NCBI RefSeq assembly: GCF_963678635.1
Contig: NC_087069.1
Span: 53,640,635-53,704,634 of the forward strand
Source: Symsagittifera roscoffensis
Taxonomy: Eukaryota > Xenacoelomorpha > Acoela > Convolutidae
Length of the DNA: 64,000 nt
Reading direction: 5' to 3'
Part shown: positions 1 through 11,025 of the stretch, in pieces
Numbering within the stretch: the first letter of the stretch is position 1
How the letters are laid out: the number at the start of each line of letters is the position of its first letter
Program-made: the position numbers and the translations under genes
Notes under the pieces: model-generated
Seen by the model: only the letters and a program-made list of their open reading frames with translations
Databases searched by the model: none
Told to the model about the DNA's origin: nothing

Positions 1-240
1 GAAAATTTAGTCGAAAGCTTTCTTTCTAAAAATGTCGTCCATATTGTTTAAAACAATTATGGGATACTTTTGAAAATAATTTGAAAAATTTTCACAAAAA
101 TTTTGAGTAATTTTCCTCAATTATCAGTGTAAATTTCATTAAGTTAGCAGAAAGGGCGAAAATGGAAGTCAGCCAATCACAATTCCTTTTTCCAAAAAAA
201 ATTGGAAAAAACTATGAAATTAAAATTTTCAAGGAACTCA
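1..240. repeat. Left copy of a ~250-bp direct repeat, cut by window start
   Basis: This stretch matches 1985-2245 in the same orientation: both contain the AGTCGAAAG start, the phrase TGTCGTCCATATTGTT, a block reading TTTTGAGTA, and the phrase CAGCCAATCACAATTC, with small indels. The two copies bracket the minus-strand Gag/protease relic, so they could be decayed LTRs or just a dispersed repeat. The left end lies outside the window, so LTR termini cannot be checked. Confidence 0.6.
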
Positions 241-432
241 TCTTAGTTCTACCGAAACAATTAGTCGCCCAATTATAGCATGCGAAGTTTTGGGCGGCTT
301 TAAGCATTGCGAAACGATTGTTTTGGCGTAGTCTTTCTGCCGTTTTTTCGTCGAGAAAGGACATATGGCTTCCTGATTCCGCAATGGCGAATAGATTTTC
401 TAATTTCGTCTTTAGCTTTAGTAGTTGTTAAT
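212..432 (-). pseudogene. Retropepsin-like protease fragment of an LTR retrotransposon
   Basis: Read on the minus strand, this open stretch carries FAIAESGSHMSFLDEKTAERL, which has the layout of a retropepsin active-site region (hydrophobic residues, then D-S/T-G, then a short hydrophobic strand). The catalytic aspartate position is Glu (ESG instead of DSG), expected to abolish proteolysis. It lies downstream, in transcription order, of a zinc-knuckle fragment and a Gag-like fragment, which is the normal Gag-Pro order. The open stretch is about 70 codons, and stops bound it on both sides. I see no reverse transcriptase or integrase next to it. Family assignment is from motif shape only. Confidence 0.45.
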
Positions 433-624
433 CTAAATCTTCTTCTTGTATGCTACTATATCATTGTTGTCCTCTGTGGTGATGGAATCCTCTTCTTCGT
501 TATCTTGTTGGTGACTGCCGATTTCTTTCATGTATTTAACATTTGATGGTCTATATACTTTTGCAAAGTGGCCTCGTTTGGCGCATTTTGTGAACATTTT
601 GTCTAAAGCAAGGCATGACATCAA
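433..624 (-). pseudogene. Gag zinc-knuckle (CCHC-like) fragment
   Basis: The minus-strand product contains CAKRGHFAKVYRPSNV, which resembles the C-x2-C-x4-H-x4-C knuckle of retroviral-type nucleocapsids. The first cysteine may lie just upstream as a changed residue, and the final cysteine is replaced by Tyr. The knuckle would bind nucleic acid in an intact element. An acidic stretch rich in Glu, Asp and Asn follows it. It sits between the Gag-like fragment at 1015-1359 and the protease-like fragment at 212-432, all on the minus strand, supporting one decayed Ty3-like element. Confidence 0.45.
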
Positions 625-784
625 GTGGTTTGGTCCAAACTATCTGCCACTTTTATAGCAGGTGTTGTTTTGACCTTTTGTTTTGGTTTTGTTGCTCATG
701 TGGGTTGTAGGTTTCCGGTGGAAAAATGTTTCGTCCTTTCCGTGGCCCCTTCGGTTATTTTGTTAAGCGTTTTTTTGGTTAACA

Positions 785-880
785 CTTTACGATTAAGATT
801 GAGACCATTTATCCACGGGGGAAGGGGCCAACCCAAGAGCTGTTCAGCTCATTACGGCGAATCGCTGTTTTGCCCCTGTT
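785..880 (-). mobile_element. Partial second copy of the SINE-like repeat
   Basis: This ~95-bp block matches 6978-7065 in the same orientation, including GAGACCATTTATCC, AGCTGTTCAGCTCATTACGG and CTGTTTAAG. It lacks the tRNA-like head found next to the other copy. It interrupts the Gag relic, so it was probably inserted later. Confidence 0.5.
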
Positions 881-1014
881 TAAGGCTGGAGATAACCCCT
901 CGATTCTTGTTTGAATGGTGTGTTTGTGGTTGCTGGAGCTCAAAACGGATTTGTTTTTATAGCCTTACTTAGTTATATGCCTTTTTCTCTCATGATTACG
1001 TATTCATAAGATTC

Positions 1015-1359
1015 TTATCGGAATCTCGTGTCTGCGAACATTTCTTCTGCACTGTTTTCATGAGACATAAGAGCCGTGAACAAATCACGAACCGATTCGT
1101 GTTCTCGATCGCCACAAACAACCGGTGATGCCAGTTCGACCAGATCCGCATGGAATTTCCTCAGCGTCTCATTTTTCCGTTGCTTCTGATAAATGAAATT
1201 GTACCTCTCGAAAGCCATAATTCGTGTGACTACGAATATGCCTTCTAGGATTCGCATTAACTCCTTTGTAGTCGACGTTTGTATATCTTGGATTGGTCTC
1301 TTTCGTTGCAGTTGTCTCTGCCCTTCTGCTCCTAGACATAGGAATTTATAGCTTCTCAC
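1015..1359 (-). pseudogene. Gag-like capsid fragment of an LTR retrotransposon
   Basis: The 114-residue minus-strand reading frame contains a segment RYNFIYQKQRKNETLRKFH followed by a D-x-E-x-E-x-V-R-D-L-F pattern. That is the usual look of the capsid portion of Ty3/gypsy-type Gag (an aromatic residue, R-x-Q, E-T-x2-x-F, L-x2-L-A, then I/V-R-D). It would form the particle shell in an intact element. No complete element is present: only Gag, zinc-knuckle and protease pieces remain, in different frames and with stops between them. Confidence 0.5.
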
Positions 1360-2960
1360 TCTTGCGTCCGCGTCGTCCCATTTTACATTATTACACAGTA
1401 CGCCCTTGTCTCTGCTTTTGATTACGTTATATTCCCAAGTGACTCGTTTTTCTTGATTTCTGTTGTCTATATTACGTTTTTATGCCTCCGTTTTTCCAAT
1501 GTTCTCAACCTCGTTGGTTTGTTTAATTGGTTCTAGCACAGGAGGTCTCGTACTTAACAAATTTCTTACCTCTATACCATCTTTGACAAATACGGTCATC
1601 TTCATCCATACCGCCCATTTTGACCATTCCAGTGGTGGTTCTACAGATGCCTTCTGCCAGAATGGTGGAATACTCTGAGGAATCTTGTATCCTGCTTACT
1701 TCGCCATGTCATACCGTAAAGTATGAGCTCCTTTTAAAATTCGAACTAAGTAAAATTCGACTAAGTATCTCTAAATAAGGTTGGATGAGAGAAAGAAATG
1801 AAAACAAATATGAATTCTTTTCAACTGATCTTTATCAACATTGTGGTCTTCCTTACCATCAGTCAAGGCTATCGGTTCGGTTCATCACAAGACAAATAAA
1901 AAGAACTTTAGATTCTAAATAGATATAAATACTTAGAATTGGTTCGTGCCAATCCATCCGGATGAAATTAAGGTCTTAGAAAAAAAAATTCAGTCGAAAG
2001 TTTTTTTTCTAATTATGTCGTCCATATTGTTGAAAAAACTCCTCGGATACTTTTTAAAAATGTTTTAGGTAACTTTCACAAAAATTTTGAGTAGTTTTCC
2101 TCAATTTTAGTGTAAAAATCATTAAGTTAGCTGCATTGAGGCGAAAGACCGAATGAGCGAAAATGAAAATCAGCCAATCACAATTCTTTTTCCAAAAAAT
2201 GGAAAAACTCTAAGAAAATAAATTTTTCGAGGAATTCATCTTAGTATTGGCTGAATCTAAAAATGGCAGAAAAAAGCAACATTTTCAAAGTGCCAATAAT
2301 TGCCAGCAAATTGGAACACGTTTTTATTTTCAAGGGTTCCGAGATGAAAGATGCAAACTATTGCTTCGTTTAATTCCTTTTAGTTGGACGGAAATTGATT
2401 CTTTTAAAAATTGACTTTCGGCTATTTTTGTTTTCGGTCCTTCGACCATGAATTTTTATCCCATGAGAATAGCATCCAATTGAGACAGATAGAAAAATGG
2501 AGAATTGGTCAATCTATGAACAGTGGGCGTAGCGATTAGCATGTGTGCCTAATAGCATGCATTAATTGATTTAACTGGGTGTGCTTTCAGACAAAAAAAA
2601 AATTGCCATATTCAACGTCAAATTCCACGTGATTTGATTGGGGAATGAAAATTTCAATTTCATTAAATCAAACTTTATAGAAATGCAAAATGTTGCCATT
2701 TGCAAATTTGAGTCAAGACAACGAGAAATAGCGAGTCTTCAAAATACATTCTTTTACATGGGCATGCTAATCGACACATGCTAATAGGCTAAAAGGTCGG
2801 TATCCCTATGAACCAGTTGTTGTTCATCGAGCTATCAAAAAAATGAAACAATCATTGAATAGTTACCTAGTCTGTTGTTGTATTTGATTCGGATGAACAG
2901 AAAAGATTGCCGTAAAGGGATGAAAACCAGAATGGAGGAAATGGGCAAAAGGGAAAAAAC
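1360..2960. other. Gene-free AT-rich DNA
   Basis: No supported gene was seen. The stretch includes the right copy of the ~250-bp direct repeat (1985-2245). Short open frames here look random and resemble nothing recognisable. Confidence 0.6.
1985..2245. repeat. Right copy of the ~250-bp direct repeat
   Basis: This is the same-orientation match to 1-240. It has a small insertion that includes GCATTGAGGCGAAAGACC, absent from the left copy. Confidence 0.6.
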
Positions 2961-3682
2961 CCTAGTCGATCAAGGGAGTTAATTTTGCAAGATCTTGCAA
3001 GAATCTTGCCAGATTCTTTCAAAGAGGATGCATCTCTTAAAAAGATCTTGCAAGATTCTTGCAAGATCTCGCAAGATAACCTCCTTTAAAGATAACCTAT
3101 TTTTTGCAAGATCTTTAAAAATACATTTTTTTTAGCAAAAACAGCTTTACACGCGAAGACAACCAAGTAGCGTTCGTGGAACAAGGAAGCAATCTTAGCT
3201 ACGCATACATAAACACAGCCCGCTTGGCGGTTGCTCTCAGAAAGTTTCTTTTTCAATACTTTTTTTGTGATAGGCGGCTATTTTCAAGTTTTGATCGACT
3301 ACTTATACCTTAGTCTCTCAAAATAGGAAAAAAACAATTTACATCTTTTACATATTTAACTTATGTGTAAAATTGTCTTGTCTTTAAAACTGAAAAGATC
3401 AGGGCATTCCTAATCGCAACTCCTGAGATTATCCTGGCAGAGCCTCACTACATAGATTTTAACTTCAAGTTTTATAAAAAAAAAGTTATACATGACGTTT
3501 TTTAGGATTTTCTCAAAATTGTTCAGATAACTTAGGTATGATTTTTTTGTAAAACTTGAAAATAATAGCTCTTCAATTAATTTGCTATTCAAATCTCGAA
3601 AACTCCAAACATTTGAGCATCCAAAATTAGAGGCAAGATTCACAAGATTTTGCAAGATAACCTCCCTTGATCGACCAGGGAA
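2961..3682. mobile_element. MITE-like element with inverted terminal repeats
   Basis: The left end reads CCCTAGTCGATCAAGGGAG and continues into a GCAAGATCTTGCAAGA block. The right end is its reverse complement with a few changes (GATAACCTCCCTTGATCGACC, then AGGG). The interior holds more CAAGATCTTGCAAG-type palindromic repeats near 3000-3075. No transposase frame of useful length is visible, so a non-autonomous DNA element of about 720 bp is the simplest reading. A clear target-site duplication was not found. Confidence 0.55.
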
Positions 3683-3689
3683 GTTAAGC

Positions 3690-5560
3690 AAACAAGAAAA
3701 TTAAGACAAGATAATATATACGAAGTGATGAGTCGGTGTGTTCCCAGTTTATATCACAACAAACTTCAAACCGAGGCATCAAAAGAAGAAGATTGGCCCA
3801 CAGTAGAGTTTTATGGGAAACTTTTGATTACAGTGGATTAACCCGGGTTGACCACAAATGCTAGTCATAAAATTTTCATATATGGAAAATTGCTAATCAT
3901 ACACTTTTCATGCACATTCATAAATACAGAAAAATGCATAAAAGGTCTTTGATTAGTATTTTTCATATATGGAAATTGTTTGACTAGCATTTTTCCGTAA
4001 ACCAAAAATGATGATTTTTTTCATTTTAATTTCTCAAATTTTTTTGGTTGTGATCGTAAGCGAACACAAATGACATTAACCTTGATTACTCAAACGTAGT
4101 TTAGCCGTCTCGCATTAAAACTGCTTTTGAAACAGCCTGATTGTTTTATTTCTGTCTCACGCAAATGATATAGCGAAAGCAACGAATTTTTAAATTTTGG
4201 TAAAATTTTTCAAAGATGAGTAATTCTAAAAATTGAATTTTTTAATTACCAGACATTGATCGAGGCGTACAAAAACATGTCATATGAAAAAGATGAGTTT
4301 TAAGCGTTTTTGAAAAAAGCTAAATAGAGAAAAGGAAAAAAAAACCAATATTAGTATATCCAGGACTACGTTATACACACAAAAAATTAAATTTTGCATG
4401 CAAAATTTTTTTTCAAAAAAATGTTTGCTTGAGTACAAAAATCAATTTGCTGTTGAAAAAAATACAAAAAAAATATACACTTGTTATACACGCAAGAAAT
4501 TAGTTTTTGAATGCTTGTTTGAGTACGAAAAAGTTTGTTCGAGCACGGGAAAACCATTTTGCGGTTGAAAAAGACACAAAAAAAATTTGGGGCAATTTCA
4601 ATCTAGAAATTGTAAAGATTAGAAGTTTTTTGACAAAAAGTTTTTCTTTTTTTTAGTACGATACATCAAAACTTCTGCCAAAACAAGAGAAAAGTTCTTC
4701 GAAAATTCGATATAGAGCAAAAGTCCGTTTTCAAAAGTTAGGATCGGTGCCTCAATAAAAACTGGAATTCAAAGATCATATTGAACTGTTAGTAATCAGC
4801 GTAACAATTTCTGCGTAAGATTTTTCAACTGCGTAAGATTTTTAAAAAACAGCCACTGAACCAGTTTTACCAAACATTCATCAAACCTGTTGTTCAAAAA
4901 GGCTTTGTAATATATGGGTCGATCTCCAAATCAACCATTGGCAAGATTGATCTCAAGATCAACAGATTAACTAGAGTCTTTATTTTCAAGAAAAAATTCG
5001 AACCAGTGCATTTATTGCGGGAAAAAAAATTTAATATAAAAGAGCTTGATTCATACAAACGACTAAAAATTCTTTGTTATATTAATCGCAATGAATTTCA
5101 ATCTGTAACTCTCAGCAAAATAATATCATCCGACCAAATTTTCACATTTAGTTTTTAAAATTTCTAAATAATTAAATTTTCAGATTTCTAGTTTTAAAAA
5201 GGTTTTCATTTTATAGGATTGTAACAAAATTTACGGTGATATAACACTACCATTCCAATTGAAACCTTTTCTTTTTTTTGCGCTCAGAGGCGTCTGAAAA
5301 CAGGCAGAATTTGTCTAATGACGATTCCCCAGACTGGGTTCTTTCAAGTGGTCATTTATATTGATCATTGTTGGAAACCTTTTTATTATTATGATTACTA
5401 TGACTATTATTAGTATTATGACTTTTATTCTTATCGTGATTTGGTTTTTAAATCATAAATGGACTGCTTCTGCTGTAGAAAATCTAATGGGATTGATCAT
5501 ATTCCGCAAAGGCGAAATTCTTTGTTTCCGAACATTTCTAAACTATTTCAAAAAAAACGG
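3690..5560. other. Gene-free AT-rich DNA with a foldback repeat
   Basis: No supported gene was seen. The only clear structure is the short inverted repeat at 3856-3992. One hydrophobic plus-strand frame (5361-5615) is judged to be chance in AT-rich DNA. Confidence 0.6.
3856..3992. repeat. Short foldback inverted repeat
   Basis: The ends AAATGCTAGTCA and TGACTAGCATTT are perfect reverse complements, and both arms contain TTTTCATATATGGAAA, itself nearly palindromic. The ~137-bp unit can form a hairpin and may be a tiny MITE. Confidence 0.55.
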
Positions 5561-5567
5561 GACCAGG

Positions 5568-6257
5568 AACGGATCTAGGATTTTAATGAGGGGGGATTTT
5601 TTTGAAAAATTTTGAAATTTTTGTCAAGTTTTAATGTTAAATTGACCAAATTGATCAGAACACTATAAAGACCCTATTTTGCTCAGGGTGGATTTAGAGT
5701 GTTCCCCTATTTGTACTATTTTGAGATTTCCATTTTTGGTGACGGACCCTAAAATTTCTCTAAAGTCGCATTCGGAGCCAACTTAAACATTTACTAAAAG
5801 TGAGGGGGGAGCACGCGCAAAAAAACTCATTTTTTTTGGTCCAATTTTTTTTAAAAGTGCACAAAAACGCTTTTTTGGCCTGGGTTTTCAAACTTTTGCT
5901 TGCGGCACCGAAAATTTAATTAAAACGGTAATTTTAGTGCTTTGGGGAACTCTGAAATTCGGAAAATCAATTTATTCGACCTAAAAAAACTCGCCCCAAT
6001 CGGGAAAATCTGATCTTCTCGAGAAAAACCGAGATCCGCCCCTAATTTTGTCTAAAAATTTTGCTCCGCAGGCAAATTTTTGAAAAACAGGTAAAAAAAT
6101 CAATTTTTTGGTACTTTTTAATATATGTTTTTAATATAATGTTTTTTCTTTCCTTCAAAAGTAGTAGTTCCCCTTCGCTCTTAGAAATTTCAGGGTTGTT
6201 CGGCTAAAATGGGACCCTTTGGTTGTTGAGGGGGTCGAATCTCTAGATCCGCCCCTG
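5568..6257. mobile_element. hAT-like MITE (GGCGGATCTAGG family)
   Basis: The left end CAGGAACGGATCTAGGA is inverted at the right end as TCTCTAGATCCGCCCCTG. Flanking octamers AACGGGAC and GAAAGGAC agree at 5 of 8 positions, compatible with a decayed 8-bp target duplication as in hAT elements. The interior has GCTCCGCAGGC and GAGCACGCGC motifs shared with other copies near 9.2, 10.3, 14.0 and 21.4 kb. No transposase was seen. Confidence 0.5.
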
Positions 6258-6259
6258 GA

Positions 6260-6970
6260 AAGGACCCATTTTTTCATAATAGCTTTTTATAGGGACAAAA
6301 CTGTTATACTCGTATGACAACCCTGTTGTGTTCTGCAGGTGATGACCCCTAGTCGGTGTTGTGTGAAAGAACCGATGTCAGTGTGGTTGACCATCTTGAT
6401 CCTCGTCATTCTGGCACTCATTCTGGCAGGCTGCTGCTTCCTCTGCTGTTTCATTCGACCCAAACTCTGCAACTAGAAGACTGAAAAGATCGAATTTTTC
6501 AAAAAGTGTACTCGGACTTTTAAAATGTACGAAACTAGCATTTTGAACACAAGTGGAGTGGTTCCGAACATGAAGTTATCAGTAGCGCAATTTCGCCGCT
6601 TAAAAGTGTTTTTATATTGGCGTTGACTTTTCAAGCGCGGACGGCCAACAAAATTAAGGCGTAAAGCGTAAAATAATACAAAAAGTTGGACTGGCTGGTA
6701 AAACTTCGAAAAGTATGATTTTTTTGGTTAACAACCAACCCCCCTCTGAAACCCTCCCCCCCAAGTTGCAAAATGTCTTTTGTTGCGAACTGTCTTTTGT
6801 TGCGAGTTGAAAACGGACAATTTGGGATAATGTCGCTTCTCAGGCTTCACAATGAAAAATAATTATGTGAACAAAACATTGTACTTTTCTGATTATAAAC
6901 CTGAAGACAATTTACTATCTATTACCTATTAATATTACGTGTGATTAATACTAGCGACCCCACATCATTC
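6260..6970. other. Gene-free DNA
   Basis: Nothing recognisable was seen. The small minus-strand frame at 6287-6472 is low-complexity and unsupported. Confidence 0.55.
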
Positions 6971-6974
6971 AATT

Positions 6975-7195
6975 ACAATTAAGACCATTTATCCCCGAGG
7001 GAAAGGACGAACACAAGAGCTGTACAGCTCATCACGGCGAACCGCTGTTGTGCCCTTGTTTAAGAACTACATGCTATTTTTTTGGTTATTTTTCTGGGCT
7101 GGGTAATGCTGCCTTACCCTCAAGCCACGAGCACGGATCATGGTGGGCCTCTTCGATTGAGAGGCGGAGACGTAACCACTTCACCACCGTCTTCA
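6975..7195 (-). mobile_element. SINE-like repeat with tRNA-like head
   Basis: On the minus strand the head contains TGGTGAAGTGGTTACGTC, which fits an RNA polymerase III A box (TRGYNNARNGG). It is followed by a region that could be a degenerate tRNA arm. The body and tail (to about 6975) recur at 785-880. The B box is not clear. There is no coding potential. A tRNA-derived SINE is the best fit, and a fragment of a larger element is the alternative. Confidence 0.42.
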
Positions 7196-7199
7196 CGGG

Positions 7200-8150
7200 A
7201 CCATATAGACTGTAGCTGCCCTGAAGATACTCACCAGTGACCTAGGAGGAGGGGGAGGGGGATAGAACAACAACCCCTTTGGACCAATTATTCAGGTGCA
7301 TTTGGATGTACGTCACACAGGCTTTAATTTTCAACAGAGCCCCCCTTCTTTTTATCCCCTTTTCAGTTTTGCATGCACCATAAAAAATCATTCATAAATA
7401 TTTTATCTGCACATTATTGCCAAACATTTATCAGCCAAACATTCCCACCCCCTCCTCCCCGCATGACTCAATCAGTCCATCCTAATCATCCCCCACCCCA
7501 CCTAGATATGCTCCCAAACACTAAAACCCAAACATGGCAGCCCCTTCCCCTCTTCAACAAGGGTACCAATACACACCAACCAATCAGCAGCACCTGGACA
7601 GTATCCAGGGCCCTACAATAACTACCCGCCGAACCCAAATTCTTACTCGCCATCAGTGGGTCAGTCTTATAACCAACCTCATGTATCCGGAAAGCAAAGA
7701 AAGCTCTCTGGCTCAGATGATAACTGCAAAAAGACTCAGAAATTAAAGTTCAGCAAAAAATTAATGTTCTGCATGTGAATGACAATTAAATTTTTTTGAA
7801 CGCATTTTTCTTAAATTACATTTAGTTCACAGCTGAAATTAAATTGATAAAAAGTAAACAAAACTAGTTTTAACTCGACAGAGATATTTATGCTGTGAGC
7901 GCATTTTATAAAAGTGCCAAAATAGTTTTAACTGGATTATGAATGGTCTTTTAGAATATCTAACTTTACTACTTTTTTTTAATCAGCCAAGTAGAAAGCC
8001 AGATTTTTAGTCGTTCTTGACAATATTTGAACATTCGTACAGTAAAAGAAAAAGATAAATAGAGCGCAGCTCTTGGTATCAGTGGTTATACATAAGCTTT
8101 ACGAGCGCATTCAAAAAAGGGGTAACTAATTTGTTTAATAGACACCACGC
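7200..8150. other. Upstream region of the fibrinogen-related gene
   Basis: No supported coding exon was seen. There is a purine-rich patch (GGAGGAGGGGGAGGGGG) near 7243, a CCACCCC-rich segment near 7450-7505 and AT-rich DNA after 7750. The promoter of the gene starting at 8153 should lie here, but I cannot name a specific site. Confidence 0.45.
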
Positions 8151-8152
8151 AA

Positions 8153-8452
8153 ATGGCATCTTTCAAAACATCAACTGATGATGTTAATTTCCAACTTCAA
8201 AATACTGAATCTAACCTAAACATCAAAGAAGAAGGGCAGATTTCCGGTAACAAACGAGAAGATAATGTTTACGATGAGTACCTTCAACAAAATGAGCAGA
8301 CTTTCGGGAACAAAGATGTTTACGAAGAGCCGGCGATTACTCAACGCAGCGGCGGACAAAAAGAAGACAAAGAGCTGCAACCGAATAATTGGCCAGTGAA
8401 ATGTTTCATGGCTATGATGATCGCAATGGTGATTGCCGTTGTTGTCTTGGCA
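8153..8452 (+). CDS. Fibrinogen-related membrane protein, exon 1 (cytosolic tail and start of anchor)
   Basis: This first coding exon gives 100 residues from ATG 8153 to a perfect GTAAGT donor at 8453 (phase 0). Residues 1-83 are polar and acidic and contain Tyr40, Tyr43 and Tyr57 in NVYDEYL and DVYEEPAI. Residues 84-100 start a hydrophobic segment that continues in exon 2. A charged N-terminus, no signal peptide and one central anchor point to a type II membrane protein with the tail in the cytosol. YEEP resembles SH2-binding tyrosine sites, so signalling is possible but inferred. The unspliced frame runs 18 codons past the donor, which is intron read-through. Confidence 0.7.
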
Positions 8453-9079
8453 GTAAGTACAATTTCAAACTATGGAATTAAAGTGGGAATTAATCAAGTT
8501 GGTTGAAATTTCGAGCGACCGTTTTTTACAGATTCATGACGACAAATTTGAACATTATTGAACAGTGTTCCTCAAACACACTTTGATCATTTTCAATTAA
8601 GGGCTTCTATGTATTTTGGACCAATAAGACAACATCCCGACACCATAAAGATACGACATCGTGACAGCGGTCCACAACGTTTTCGTGTACAAAGAAATTC
8701 CCGTAGTTTTTGATAAGTTACAATACAATTGATAAGAAAGAGTTGTGCTGAGGTATGTTATTTCTATCCAAATGACTCTATCTGAGAATGCATAGTAGTA
8801 GTGGTAAACCAGTACTAACCGAAAAAAATAAGAAAGAAAAAGCTGAACTGAAGTATTTAGAACAAAAAACACAGTAGCTACAGTTGAGCAACGTTTTAGC
8901 CCATTTTTCTTAAGACGCTTTTGGCGCAAAGATGTAGTTTAACAAAATTTTTCGAAAAGCTCGATTTTTGGCCTGTTTTTCTGAAACTTGCCTGCGAAGC
9001 AGAAAGTTTGCTCGAATAGGGACTTTATAATCATTGGTGAGAGATTAGAAAATCAGTTTAATCTACCTTAGATTTTGAA

Positions 9080-9370
9080 TCCAGTGGCGTGCGCAGAAAG
9101 TTTTCTAGGTGAAAGGGGTGTTTTCAAAAAAAACGGCAATTTTCGTGGACGTTTTTTTTTGGTCGACCACTTTGATTTTCTAAGCTCCCGTAAAGTAGTT
9201 TAAGGAACCAATTTTTTCAAAAATATTCAGCGCCGCAGGCAAATTTTTCAAAATACAGGCCAAAAAGGAGTTTTTAGGAACTTTTTTGAAAATTTTGACC
9301 AAAAAACTGCGTTTTGTTGGCGCGCGCTCTCCCCCTCAAAATTAAGAATGTTGGCGCCAAAAGCGATGAA
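9080..9370. repeat. Dispersed repeat related to the GGCGGATCTAGG family
   Basis: It starts near CCAGTGGCGTGCGCAG and contains GCGCCGCAGGCAAATTTTTC and GGCGCGCGCTCTCCCCCTC. These landmarks recur, diverged, in the copies at 10148, 13857 and 21296. It lies in intron 1 of the fibrinogen-related gene. Confidence 0.5.
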
Positions 9371-9591
9371 TGAAAACAAGCAACAGTATTAAATCTAATA
9401 GTTTTTAATGAAAACTTATCATTTTGTCAAACTGTTTCTGACTGAAAAAAAAAACAAAACTTGTGAGGCATTTGATAGAGGATAGTTCAAATTTTATGTT
9501 ATTTTTTCTTAAACTGCATCGGAAGCCCAAATCAAATATGTTTCTTTCGTAATTTATTCTCTGTAATGATGTTTTTTTTTCAATTATATAG

Positions 9592-9870
9592 GCATTGGTT
9601 GTCGTTTTATTGTTCCTGACAATTTCTTTATCAAATGAAACAAAAAAGGTCAAGGCACAGCACACTGGCGCCAATCAAGGAGTGAATGATGACAACAGCG
9701 TTCGTATTACGGAAAATCTAGCTCGACTTGCAGACGGTTTGACAAACATTTCCATCGAAATTCAGAGAGTTGATAGTGATTTGGCCTATCACTCAAACAA
9801 TGTTGCGAGTGATTTAGCATATATATCAAGCAGAATCGACAGGGTAGAGAACAGTTTGGACAACATTTCA
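9592..9870 (+). CDS. Fibrinogen-related membrane protein, exon 2 (rest of anchor and coiled stalk)
   Basis: The acceptor is CAATTATATAG ending at 9591 and the donor is GTAAGT at 9871. The exon is 279 nt, phase 0 at both ends, giving 93 residues. It begins with about 15 hydrophobic residues (ALVVVLLFLTI) that complete the membrane span begun in exon 1, then a short basic patch (ETKKVKAQ). A heptad-like stretch follows (ENLARLADGLTNISIEIQRV and RIDRVENSLDNIS), suited to an extracellular trimeric coiled-coil stalk. NIS sites could be N-glycosylated. A damaged tandem copy of the exon lies 1205 bp downstream. Confidence 0.72.
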
Positions 9871-10147
9871 GTAAGTTAATTAGCAAAAACTTTTCAAATG
9901 TATCATTTACGAAACTTTGCCATTGAACATCATAAAAGAAATGAAACCGAAAAATATTTTGCATCCCTGCAATTACAAAACAAAAAAAGCAAATTTAGAA
10001 ACTAGCTGTTCCTTTTTTTTTTAGAAATGTGTCCTGTTTTGACATTGAATCTTAAAACTAATCTTTTTATATGTTCCGTGAGAGCGAGATTTGAGGCTGC
10101 TTAAGAGGATGATAAAAAGCAAAGTTCATTTGATCTATTGAAACAAA

Positions 10148-10440
10148 GCAGGGGCGGATCTAGGACATTTTCCAGGGGGTTGGCGGATTTTCAAAAAAAT
10201 GTCGAAAGTTTTATCGACGATTTTTTTTCAGGTTGACTAAATTGTTTTCTGAACTGTCCCAAAACACAGAAAAAACCCTGTTTTGGACAATTTTTTTTTG
10301 CGCCGCAAGCATCATCTTGAAAAAATAGGCCAAAAAAAGTTTACAGGCACTTTTGAAAAATTTTAATCAAAAATTTGAGTTGCTTGGCGCGCGCTTCCCG
10401 TACTATGTTCTTTTAGTAAATATTGGCAACAAAGGCGCCG
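10148..10440. repeat. GGCGGATCTAGG-family repeat, copy in intron
   Basis: It begins CAGGGGCGGATCTAGGAC and is closely matched, with flanks, by 13857-14150. Both contain CCAGGGGGTTGGCGGATTTTC, GCGCCGCAAGCA and CTTGGCGC. The shared flanks (about 10080-10560 and 13790-14250) show a segmental duplication rather than two insertions. Confidence 0.65.
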
Positions 10441-10796
10441 TAGAAAAACTTTCTTTAAATTACTTTTGGCTTCCGTCAGCCATAATGTAGTTTCACAGAA
10501 AAGTACAAAAAGGGACAGTTTGGGTCTGCAGTTTGGGTCTGCAGGATTACGGTAATGTCTATCTATAATACGGAAGAGAGTTGATAGAGCAACAGTAATA
10601 AATCTATTAACTTTTGATGAAAAATTATCATTTTATCTAATTGTTTTTCTTTGAAGGAAACAAAATTTGTGAGGCATTCGATAGAGAATAGATCAATTTT
10701 TGTGTTATTTTGTCTTAAGCTGCATGAGAAGCCAAATTCAAATAATTTTCATTTCGTAATTACCATCTGTAATGATGTTTTTTTTCAATTATATAG

Positions 10797-11025
10797 GCAT
10801 TGGTTGTCGTTCTAGCACTCTGACGCCAATCAAGGAGTGAATGAAGACAACAGCGTTCGTGTTACGGAAAATCTCACTCGACTTGCAGACGGTTTGACAA
10901 ACATTTCCATCGAAATTCAGAGAGTTGATAGTGATTTGGCCTATCATTCAAGCAATGTTGCGAGTGATTTGGCAAAAATTTCAAGCAGAATCGACAGGGT
11001 AGAAAACAGTTTGGGCAAAATTCCA
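10797..11025 (+). pseudogene. Damaged tandem copy of exon 2
   Basis: The acceptor (ATATAG) and donor (GTAAGT) are intact and most of the stalk sequence matches exon 2 closely. It is 50 nt shorter: the rest of the anchor and the basic patch are deleted, leaving a TGA nine codons in if spliced in phase 0 from exon 1 or exon 2. Inclusion would give a protein that ends just after the membrane segment. It is either a dead duplicate or a poison exon. The stalk portion remains open in another frame (from 10837). Confidence 0.68.

Noticed and set aside
5361-5615. Plus-strand hydrophobic 84-codon frame
   Set aside because: It comes from ATT/ATG-rich low-complexity DNA and runs into the MITE-like element.
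8597-8929. Minus-strand hydrophobic frame of 110 codons in intron 1
   Set aside because: Membrane-like composition but no family pattern, AT-rich context and antisense to the gene. Could not be supported.
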